8,493 nucleotides of DNA from Actinobacteria bacterium UBA5182 (GTDB lineage Bacteria > Actinomycetota > UBA4738), in assembly GCA_002413185.1 (NCBI GenBank), contig DHWM01000112.1, positions 1-8,493 on the forward strand, written 5' to 3'. Of this stretch, positions 1-5,437 are shown piece by piece. Under the pieces are notes generated by a model that searched no databases, had not been told where the DNA came from, and saw nothing but the letters and a program-made list of their open reading frames with translations. Each line of letters opens with the position of its first letter. Positions within the stretch are counted from its first letter, which is position 1. The position numbers were made by a program, and so were the translations under genes.

Positions 1-232
1 CCGCCCGCTCGGACGAGGCGTAGTACGCGTCGTCTGCTCTCTGGAACGAGTCCAAATCGTCATGCGTCAGGATCCACACGAACGTCGATCGTTCCCGGAT
101 CGCCCAGGCCCCGTCGACCCGGAAGCCGAATCGCTCCCGGAGCGGCCTGACACCGGACCGCCACGCCTCGACGAATTCGTCGAGGCGCCCCTCGGCGATC
201 CGGTAAATCCGGAGCTGGGATGCGATGGGCAT
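1..232 (-). CDS. NIPSNAP-family-like protein, 3' end beyond the left edge
   Basis: The minus strand is open from the left edge up to an ATG at 232. About 77 codons are visible, beginning MPIASQLRIYRIAEGRLDEF and continuing through EAWRSGVRPLRERFGF, GAWAIRERSTFVWIL and a DDAYYASSER segment. This pattern (QLRxYxI, a long helix with W and PLRE, then a W/FVWIL strand and a YYAS segment) is that of small NIPSNAP proteins with the dimeric alpha-beta barrel fold. Their role in bacteria is mostly unknown. An in-frame ATG at 241 would add MGS. An AGGA sits 3 bases before the 241 ATG and 12 before the 232 ATG, so the start is not settled; I chose 232 because the family normally begins close to the first strand. 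The gene diverges from npdG. The C-terminus lies outside the window. The reading frame is firm, the family call is from recalled pattern, and no function is claimed. Confidence 0.8.
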   Translation of the reverse strand, partial: MPIASQLRIYRIAEGRLDEFVEAWRSGVRPLRERFGFRVDGAWAIRERSTFVWILTHDDLDSFQRADDAYYASSERA

Positions 233-257
233 CGAGCCCATCTTTCCTGCTCGCGGC

Positions 258-263
258 TATGCT
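258..263 (+). promoter_or_regulatory. Candidate -10 element for npdG (leaderless or nearly so)
   Basis: TATGCT fits the actinobacterial -10 pattern TANNNT. Transcription starting 5 to 8 bases downstream would begin at about 269-272, on or next to the GTG start of npdG, and no Shine-Dalgarno sequence precedes that GTG. This suggests a leaderless message, which is common in actinobacteria. No recognisable -35 box lies about 17 bases upstream, so the call is tentative. Confidence 0.35.
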
Positions 264-271
264 CGCACGTC

Positions 272-985
272 GTGAGCGTGGCGATCATCGGCGGGACGGG
301 CGACGAAGGCTTCGGCCTGGCCCTCCGCCTGGCCCGAGGGGGAGAGGACGTCGTGATCGGTTCGCGGTCGGAGGAGCGTGGACAGGACGCCGCGCACAGG
401 GCCGCGGACCTGCTGGGGCTCGGTTCGGGCTCCGGCTCTCGCGGTTCGGTCTCCGGGACATCGAACGAAGACGCCGCCGCGGCCTGCGACGTCCTGGTGG
501 TGACGGTGCCCTTCGCCGGCCAGGCCGAGATCTACAAATCCATCCGTGACGCGGTTCGACCTACCGCCGTGGTGTGCGATGCCACCTCGCCCCTGGCCAC
601 CGCGGTGGGCAGGCCGGCGTGGCAGGTCCTCACGCCGTGGGAGGGCTCGGCGGTCGAACAGGCCAAGGCGATCCTCCCCAGCGGCACCCGGCTGGTCGCG
701 GGGTTCCACACCGTATCCGCCGAGCGGCTGCAGAACCTCGAGCACCCCATGGAGGGCGACGTCCTCTTGTGCGGCGGAGACGGCGAAGCGAAGGCGACCA
801 TCGGCGCTCTGGTGGAGAAGGTCCCTGACCTCGGGTGGGTCGACGTCGGGCCGCTCTCCATGGCCCGGATCCTGGAGCGCCTGACGGCGGTCCTGGTGAG
901 CGTGAATCGGACCTACGGGATCAGGGACGCCGGTTTCTCCCTGACCGGCCGCGACTCGTGGGGTCAGCCCCCCAGCAAGGCCTGA
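272..985 (+). CDS. npdG: NADPH-dependent F420 reductase (F420H2:NADP+ oxidoreductase)
   Basis: This 237-residue cytosolic enzyme would move hydride between NADP(H) and the deazaflavin cofactor F420, supplying F420H2 to F420-dependent enzymes or returning electrons to NADP. The N-terminal Rossmann fold is clear: AIIGGTGDEGFGLALRLA (residues 4-21) is the GGTGxxG dinucleotide loop, and IGSRSEER (29-36) is the Ser-Arg signature that favours NADP. Later family segments are NEDAAAACDVLVVTVPFAGQ (65-84), DATSPLATAVG (103-113), GSAVEQ (125-130), VAGFHTVSAE (142-151) and a C-terminal GPLSMARILERLTAVLVSVN (193-212). I start at GTG 272 because it opens the first beta strand; the open frame back to 62 has no family homology and overlaps the NIPSNAP gene. 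An odd Gly/Ser-rich stretch at 49-62 (GLGSGSGSRGSVSG) replaces the usual connector before the NEDAA motif. The 3' end overlaps the convergent CysCys gene by 22 bp. Confidence in the family is high. Confidence 0.93.
   Translation: MSVAIIGGTGDEGFGLALRLARGGEDVVIGSRSEERGQDAAHRAADLLGLGSGSGSRGSVSGTSNEDAAAACDVLVVTVPFAGQAEIYKSIRDAVRPTAVVCDATSPLATAVGRPAWQVLTPWEGSAVEQAKAILPSGTRLVAGFHTVSAERLQNLEHPMEGDVLLCGGDGEAKATIGALVEKVPDLGWVDVGPLSMARILERLTAVLVSVNRTYGIRDAGFSLTGRDSWGQPPSKA
964..985. other. 22-bp tail-to-tail overlap of npdG and the CysCys gene
   Basis: The stop codons of the two convergent genes lie inside each other's coding sequence: TGA of npdG at 983-985 and TGA of the minus-strand gene at 966-964. 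There is therefore no intergenic space for a terminator between them. Confidence 0.85.
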
Positions 986-1287
986 ACCACCGAGCGAGCC
1001 TCGGCCGGAGCGATCACCCGCAGGACCACCACATCGTCCTGGGATGCGATGTCGAAGTCCAGGAAGGGGCAGCATTCGTGCTCTTGAGTGCTCAGGTCCC
1101 GGATGGCGTCCTCAACGCCGGGCGAGGCGCGGAAGCGCACGACGGCACCTCGATCGTCGATCCTGCGGTCGATCAGCGCGGCCTCCATCACGGCCCGGAA
1201 CTCACCCTGCCGTTCGGCCTGCTGGGACGCATCCAGCGAACAGGCGATGGGGATCTCTCGCCGGGCCACGGGACGCTCAGTCCCCAT
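964..1287 (-). CDS. Small conserved protein with an ECC motif, last gene of the carboxylase operon
   Basis: This is a 107-residue soluble protein of unknown function. Visible features are IPIACSLDASQQAER near the N-terminus (Cys16), a central GAVVRFRASPGVEDAI strand-helix, then STQEHECCPFLDFDI (66-80) with vicinal Cys72-Cys73, and a final VVVLRVIAPAEARSVVQALLG. The arrangement (IACxLD, a strand with F, E-x-x-CCPF, a strand ending in AP) recalls small domains found alone or near MerR-type metal regulators in actinobacteria; this is from memory, not a search. Cysteines could bind a metal or form a disulfide (inference). The ATG at 1287 overlaps the aldehyde dehydrogenase stop by 11 bp, so translation is probably coupled and the gene co-transcribed with it. 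No good Shine-Dalgarno is seen. Its end overlaps npdG by 22 bp. Reality of the gene is well supported by the conserved pattern and operon position. Confidence 0.78.
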   Translation of the reverse strand: MGTERPVARREIPIACSLDASQQAERQGEFRAVMEAALIDRRIDDRGAVVRFRASPGVEDAIRDLSTQEHECCPFLDFDIASQDDVVVLRVIAPAEARSVVQALLGG

Positions 1288-2836
1288 CCAGTCGGAAGTC
1301 CAGGTCGGCGGGGACCTCCGCGGTGTCCATCTGGGCCTTCTGCAGCTTCCCGGCGTAGTCCCAGTTCATCGACTGCCACCGGGTGAACTGGTCCAGCACC
1401 CAGATCCCCGCCTGCCGCGACCCGTTGCCGCTCTTGCCGTTCCCGCCGAACGGCAGGTGGGCCTCCGCTCCCGATGTCGAGTTGTTCACGCTGATCATCC
1501 CCGCGGAGATTCGCTCGCGGAACCGGAACACGTTCACCGGGTCGTTCGTGTAGATCGCGGACGACAGGCCGTAGCCATGTCCGTTCGCCAGCTCCATGGC
1601 TTCGTCGAAGTCGGCGAACGACGCCACGCCGACGATCGGTCCGAACGTCTCCATCTTGGAGAGATCGTCACCAGGCGTCACGCTGTCCACGATGGTCGGG
1701 TGGCAGTACAGACCGGCCGCAGCATCGCCGATGAAGCCGTCTCGGGGGTTCCCGGCGGTGATCCTCCCGGTCCCCGTGGACCCGAGCACCCGGTGGTGCG
1801 GTTGGATCAGGTCCAGCCATCCGAGGAATCGTTCGCAGAATCGCTCGCTGATCATCGGGCCGTACAGCACGTCTTCCATCGGGTCACCGACCGCGGCCTG
1901 TCGCGTCGCCTCGTCGAACCGCGCCACGAAGTCGTCGTGGACCGCCTCGTGCACGATCACGGTGCCGAGGGACGTGCACCGCTGCCCGGCCGTGCCGAAC
2001 CCGCTGAACAGCGCCCCCTCCACGGCCAGGTCCAGGTCCGCGTCGGGCATCACCACCAGAGGGTTCTTGCCGCCCAGCTCCAGGCATGGTGACTGCAGGT
2101 GCCGGCCGCACAGCTCGCCGAGGGCGCGCCCGACCTCCGTCGATCCGGTGAATCCCACCTTGTCGACCAGGCCGGCTCGGAGCGTCAGGTCCAGGCCTTC
2201 GAACGTGGTCGGTCCGTCGGCGAACACCATGTTGAACACGCCTTGGGGCAGCCCGCCGTGCAGGAACAGCTGGCTGAAGGCCTCCGCCACGGCCGGCGTG
2301 TAGTCCGCCGGCTTCCACACCACGGTGTTGCCGCAGACGAGCGCCGGGATCAGATACCAGGAGGGGACGGCCACGGGGAAGTTGCCCGCGGTGACGATGG
2401 CGGCCACTCCCACCGGCACCCGGAACGTGAACAGATGCTTGTCCGGCATCTCCGAGGGGACCGTCTGGCCGTAGAGGCGCCGGCCTTCGGACAGGAAGAA
2501 GTTGCAGGTGTCGATGACCTCCTGCACCTCGCCCAGCGACTCCGAGTAGGGCTTGCCGATCTCACGGGTGATCAGCCGGGCCAGCCGCTCCCTGTTCGAC
2601 TCGACCAGCCGGCCGATCTGCTGAATGGCCCGGCCCCTCACGGGCGCGGGAACGCCGGCCCAGCCACGCTGCGCCTCCCGCGCCGCGCGGCACGCCTCGA
2701 CGAAGGTGGCGGAGTCCGCCAGGACGGCCTCGGCGACGACCTCGTCGAGGTGGGCCGGGTTGCGGGACGTGAACCTCGCGCCGGCCCCCGTGGCGCGGGC
2801 ATGGCCTCCGATGGTCGAGGTCACGGTCGGCGTCAT
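1277..2836 (-). CDS. Aldehyde dehydrogenase, NAD(P)+-dependent
   Basis: This 519-residue protein is a full-length member of the aldehyde dehydrogenase superfamily, oxidising an aldehyde to its acid with NAD(P)+ in the cytosol. Catalytic elements are present in order: TAGNFPVAVPSW with the oxyanion Asn152, VVWKPAD with cofactor-binding Lys175, the GFTGSTEVG loop (228-236), LELGGKNP with the general base Glu253, FGTAGQRCTS with the nucleophile Cys287, and METFGP (395-400). The C-terminus carries LPFGGNGKSGNGSRQAG and a tail DQFTRWQSMNWDYAGKLQKA, typical of a subgroup whose substrate I cannot name. The ATG at 2836 shares an ATGA with the stop of the carboxylase gene upstream (4-bp overlap), so the two are translationally coupled. 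The frame is open upstream to 3598, but that part is a shadow of the carboxylase gene. The 3' end overlaps the next gene by 11 bp. Superfamily certain, substrate unknown. Confidence 0.95.
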   Translation of the reverse strand: MTPTVTSTIGGHARATGAGARFTSRNPAHLDEVVAEAVLADSATFVEACRAAREAQRGWAGVPAPVRGRAIQQIGRLVESNRERLARLITREIGKPYSESLGEVQEVIDTCNFFLSEGRRLYGQTVPSEMPDKHLFTFRVPVGVAAIVTAGNFPVAVPSWYLIPALVCGNTVVWKPADYTPAVAEAFSQLFLHGGLPQGVFNMVFADGPTTFEGLDLTLRAGLVDKVGFTGSTEVGRALGELCGRHLQSPCLELGGKNPLVVMPDADLDLAVEGALFSGFGTAGQRCTSLGTVIVHEAVHDDFVARFDEATRQAAVGDPMEDVLYGPMISERFCERFLGWLDLIQPHHRVLGSTGTGRITAGNPRDGFIGDAAAGLYCHPTIVDSVTPGDDLSKMETFGPIVGVASFADFDEAMELANGHGYGLSSAIYTNDPVNVFRFRERISAGMISVNNSTSGAEAHLPFGGNGKSGNGSRQAGIWVLDQFTRWQSMNWDYAGKLQKAQMDTAEVPADLDFRLDGD

Positions 2837-4596
2837 GCGTTCGCCTCCGCCGAGTCGATGATCGCCAGCGGCTGACCGGTGTCCACCACGTCCCCCTTCT
2901 TCACCTTCACCTCGGCCACCGTGCCGCCGTGGCGCGCCGCGATGTGGTTCTCCATCTTCATCGCCTCCAGGATGCACACGGTGTCCCCGGCGGCGACGGT
3001 CCCACCCTCCTCCACCATCACCTGGAGGATGGTCCCCTGCATGGGTGCGGCGACGACCTCCCCGGAGCCGGTGCCGGCAGCGCCGTGGCCAGCCCGTGCG
3101 GGCGGGGGGGGAGCGGTTCGAACATCCTCGCCCCACACCGAGACCGGCACACGGTGGCCGTCCACTTCGACCGTCAGGCGCACAGGCTTCGGGGCTCCGG
3201 CCGTCGCGCCGGCCGAGGAGGTGCGTGCCCTCACGGCGGCGCCCTCGGGCGGCTCCAGCGGGTCGGCTTCGAGCGCGCTCTCCACCCACTTGGTGTGTGC
3301 GGTGGCGTTCCGGAACTCCTCCGTCTCCAGGACCCACCGGTGGAACGGGATGGTGGTGGGGATGCCCTCGACCTCGAACTCTCCGAGTGCTCTGAGCATT
3401 CTCGCTCGGGCGGCCTCCCGGTTCTCTCCCCACACGATCAGCTTGGCGAAGAGCGAGTCGTAGTCGCCGGCCACTCGCCGCCCCTCCTCCACCCCTGAGT
3501 CCAGGCGGACGAACGGGCCGCCCGGTGGACGGAACCGAGTGATCAGGCCGGGACCGGGAAGGAAGTCGCGATATGGATCCTCGGCGTTCAGCCGGCACTC
3601 GATGGAGTGGCCGCGGGGTTCGGCGTCCACCCGGACCTCCTCGCCCAGCGCCACCAGGATCTGGAGCCGAACCAGATCGAGGCCGGTCACCATCTCGGTG
3701 ACGGGGTGCTCCACCTGAAGCCTGGTGTTGACCTCCATGAAGTAGAACGAGTGATCCCGGGAGTCCACCAGGAACTCCACGGTGCCGGCGTTTCGGTATT
3801 CCGATGCCTCTGCGATGGAGATCGCGGCTTCGCCGATCCGGTCCCGGAGTCCCGCGTCCACGACTGGCGACGGACTCTCTTCGACCAGCTTCTGGTACCG
3901 GCGTTGCAAGGTGCAGTCGCGCTCGCCGAGGAAGGAGATGTTGCCGTGGCCGTCGGCCAGGATCTGCGCCTCGACGTGATGGGCCCGTTCGATGTATCGC
4001 TCCAGATAGACCTCCGGGCGGCCGAAGTAGGCCCTGGCCTCCCGGGCTGAGCGCTCCACGGCCGCGGCCAATTCTTCGGCCCGACGGACCATGCGCATGC
4101 CCTTGCCACCGCCCCCGAAGGCGGCCTTGACCACCAAGGGGTAGCCGATCCGTTCGGCCTCCCGCTGGGCCTCCTCGGCACCGACGGGATCACGCGTGCC
4201 CGGAACGATCGGCGCGCCGACCTGTTCGGCCACTCGTCGCGCCGCTGACTTGTCGCCCATCATCGTCATCGCCCCCGGAGGCGGGCCGATGAACCGGATC
4301 CCGGCCTTCGCCACGGCCGCGGCGAAGTCGGCGTTCTCGGCCAGGAAGCCATAGCCGGGGTGAATGGCGGTGGCGCGGGCCCGGTCGGCCACCTCCAGGA
4401 TGCGGGCGACGTTGAGGTATGACTCCGCGGGGACGGCCGAGCCCAGGCGATGGGCCTGATCGGCCATCTCGACGTGCAGGGCGTCCCGGTCGGCGTCGGA
4501 GTACACGGCCACGGTGGGGATGCCCATCTCCCGGCACGTCCGGATGACTCGAACCGCGATCTCCCCGCGGTTCGCAACCAGCACCCTCGTCTGCAC
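2833..4596 (-). CDS. accA: Acyl-CoA carboxylase alpha chain (biotin carboxylase fused to BCCP)
   Basis: This 587-residue protein carboxylates its own biotin with ATP and bicarbonate, then presents carboxybiotin to a separate carboxyltransferase subunit acting on acetyl-, propionyl- or a longer acyl-CoA. The N-terminus LVANRGEIAVRVIRTCREMG is the classic biotin carboxylase opening. ATP-grasp features follow: FGGGGKGMRMV near 160-169, then EVNTRLQVEHPVTE (288-301) with metal- and biotin-site residues, and IECRLNAEDP near 332-341 with the conserved Arg. An Ala/Pro/Gly-rich linker (about 495-513) leads to the biotinyl domain, with PMQGTI and EAMKMENHI; Lys547 (codon 2958-2956) is the biotinylation site. 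I start at GTG 4596; an ATG at 4722 would add 42 unrelated residues overlapping birA. The symbol follows actinobacterial usage for this fused chain (the E. coli accC/accB functions). No beta subunit is in the window, so acyl-CoA specificity is open. It heads a three-gene operon and diverges from birA. Confidence 0.95.
   Translation of the reverse strand: MQTRVLVANRGEIAVRVIRTCREMGIPTVAVYSDADRDALHVEMADQAHRLGSAVPAESYLNVARILEVADRARATAIHPGYGFLAENADFAAAVAKAGIRFIGPPPGAMTMMGDKSAARRVAEQVGAPIVPGTRDPVGAEEAQREAERIGYPLVVKAAFGGGGKGMRMVRRAEELAAAVERSAREARAYFGRPEVYLERYIERAHHVEAQILADGHGNISFLGERDCTLQRRYQKLVEESPSPVVDAGLRDRIGEAAISIAEASEYRNAGTVEFLVDSRDHSFYFMEVNTRLQVEHPVTEMVTGLDLVRLQILVALGEEVRVDAEPRGHSIECRLNAEDPYRDFLPGPGLITRFRPPGGPFVRLDSGVEEGRRVAGDYDSLFAKLIVWGENREAARARMLRALGEFEVEGIPTTIPFHRWVLETEEFRNATAHTKWVESALEADPLEPPEGAAVRARTSSAGATAGAPKPVRLTVEVDGHRVPVSVWGEDVRTAPPPPARAGHGAAGTGSGEVVAAPMQGTILQVMVEEGGTVAAGDTVCILEAMKMENHIAARHGGTVAEVKVKKGDVVDTGQPLAIIDSAEANA
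3104..3111. repeat. Homopolymer tract of eight G (eight C in the sense strand of accA)
   Basis: An uninterrupted run of eight G lies in the linker-coding part of the carboxylase gene, encoding the PPPP of TAPPPPARAGHG. It is in frame as given. Such runs are prone to replication slippage and to sequencing error; a one-base change here would cut off the biotinyl domain. Confidence 0.7.
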
Positions 4597-4614
4597 CAGA
4601 CCGACCGGCCTTGC

Positions 4615-4621
4615 GATAATC
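4615..4621. promoter_or_regulatory. Candidate shared divergent -10 region between accA and birA
   Basis: The heptamer GATAATC reads GATTATC on the other strand. On the plus strand GATAAT (4615-4620) is a 5 of 6 match to the TATAAT -10 consensus, and would start birA mRNA near 4625, giving a leader of about 20 bases. On the minus strand GATTAT (4621-4616) matches 4 of 6 and would start the carboxylase mRNA near 4610, about 14 bases before its GTG. No good -35 box is seen for either direction. The intergenic gap is only 49 bp, so both promoters must lie here or inside the flanking genes. Confidence 0.45.
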
Positions 4622-4631
4622 CGAACCTCCC

Positions 4632-4638
4632 AGGGGGA
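4632..4638 (+). promoter_or_regulatory. Ribosome binding site of birA
   Basis: AGGGGGA lies 7 bases before the ATG at 4646. It is the best Shine-Dalgarno sequence noticed at a gene start in this window, and it fixes the birA start over the longer open frame that runs back to 4514 inside the carboxylase gene. Confidence 0.7.
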
Positions 4639-4645
4639 CCTCGAA

Positions 4646-5437
4646 ATGCTCACGGAGCATACCGTCGCCGCCGCGGCCAGAGCCGCCGGGATCGTCGCGC
4701 CCATCCACTTCGCCGAGGTCACGGGCTCGACGAACTCCGACGCGATGGCTCTGGCAGCCCAGGGCGCGCCGGAGTGGACGGTGGTGGTGGCGGCGAAGCA
4801 GGAGGCGGGCCGGGGCCGGCTGGGCAGGACCTGGGTGGCGCCCTCCGGCTCGTCCCTTCACGTCTCGGTGATCCTTCGGCCCTCGGCCGATCCCGCCGAC
4901 GGGCCCGTGTTCTCGCTGGTGGCGGCGGTGGCGGCTGCGGAAGCGTGCGGAGTGGCGTGCGGGGTGGACGTCCGGTGCAAGTGGCCGAACGATCTTCTGG
5001 TGGGGAACAGGAAGCTCGGAGGCATTCTCGCCGAGGCGAGCGTCGAAGGGACCCGCCTGCGCGCGGTGGTGGTCGGCACGGGCATCAACGTCCATCAGCG
5101 CGAGGAGGACTTCCCCGCTGGGCTTCGCGCCCCGGCGACCAGCATCGCCATCGAGGGAGGGCGGGCAGACATCCCGGGCCTGCTCCAGGCCTACCTGGGC
5201 GCCCTCCGCCGGCTCTGCGAGGAGGGCGCTCCCGGCCTGGCCGAGCGAGTCGCCGGCCCGTATCGGGAGCGATGCGAAACGCTCGGCCGCACCGTCGAGG
5301 TCAGCACAGGCTCCGGAGCGCAGGTTCGGGGGCGGGCCGTCGACCTGGGGCCTCGGGGCGAGCTGGTCGTCGAGACAGCCTCCGGCCGGAGGACGGTGAC
5401 CTCAGGGGAGGTCGTTCACCTCGACCCGGCCTCCTGA
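4646..5437 (+). CDS. birA: Biotin--[biotin carboxyl-carrier protein] ligase, monofunctional
   Basis: This 263-residue enzyme activates biotin with ATP to biotinyl-AMP and transfers it to the lysine of a BCCP domain. Catalytic-core motifs are all visible: EVTGSTNSDA (24-33), the adenylate loop EAGRGRLGRTWVAPSGSSLH (53-72), VRCKWPNDLLVGNRKLGGIL (109-128) with the catalytic Lys112, and VVGTGINV (142-149). A C-terminal small beta domain (about 215-263) follows. There is no N-terminal winged-helix DNA-binding domain, so it belongs to the monofunctional group I ligases and should not repress transcription as E. coli BirA does. The ATG at 4646 follows a good ribosome binding site. Its obvious local substrate is the carboxylase alpha chain encoded divergently 49 bp away. 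The 3' end overlaps the convergent cyclase-ATPase gene by 22 bp. Confidence 0.95.
   Translation: MLTEHTVAAAARAAGIVAPIHFAEVTGSTNSDAMALAAQGAPEWTVVVAAKQEAGRGRLGRTWVAPSGSSLHVSVILRPSADPADGPVFSLVAAVAAAEACGVACGVDVRCKWPNDLLVGNRKLGGILAEASVEGTRLRAVVVGTGINVHQREEDFPAGLRAPATSIAIEGGRADIPGLLQAYLGALRRLCEEGAPGLAERVAGPYRERCETLGRTVEVSTGSGAQVRGRAVDLGPRGELVVETASGRRTVTSGEVVHLDPAS
5416..5437. other. 22-bp tail-to-tail overlap of birA and the cyclase-ATPase gene
   Basis: The birA TGA (5435-5437) lies within the last codons of the minus-strand gene, whose TGA (5418-5416) lies within birA. The length equals that of the other convergent overlap in this window. Confidence 0.85.

Noticed and set aside
62..271. N-terminal extension of npdG to the ATG at 62
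   Set aside because: These 70 residues are low in complexity, unlike NpdG, and antisense to the NIPSNAP-like gene; the Rossmann strand begins at the GTG at 272.
990..1004. Small hairpin near the npdG end (stem CCGAG/CTCGG, 5-base loop) as a terminator
   Set aside because: The stem is only 5 bp, lies inside the CysCys gene and has no T-tract on either strand.
257..1075. Minus-strand open frame of 272 codons opposite npdG, and the 402-codon frame at 6875-8083 inside the cyclase-ATPase gene
   Set aside because: Both are shadow frames of well-supported genes, rich in Arg, Gly and Pro and without motifs.
1088..2875. Long plus-strand open frames (1088-2092 and 2099-2875) opposite the aldehyde dehydrogenase
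   Set aside because: They are antisense shadows of a full-length enzyme with all catalytic motifs; their products show no recognisable family pattern.
2837..3598. Upstream extension of the aldehyde dehydrogenase frame by 254 codons
   Set aside because: It lies wholly within the carboxylase gene in another frame; family homology starts after the ATG at 2836, which has the ATGA coupling.
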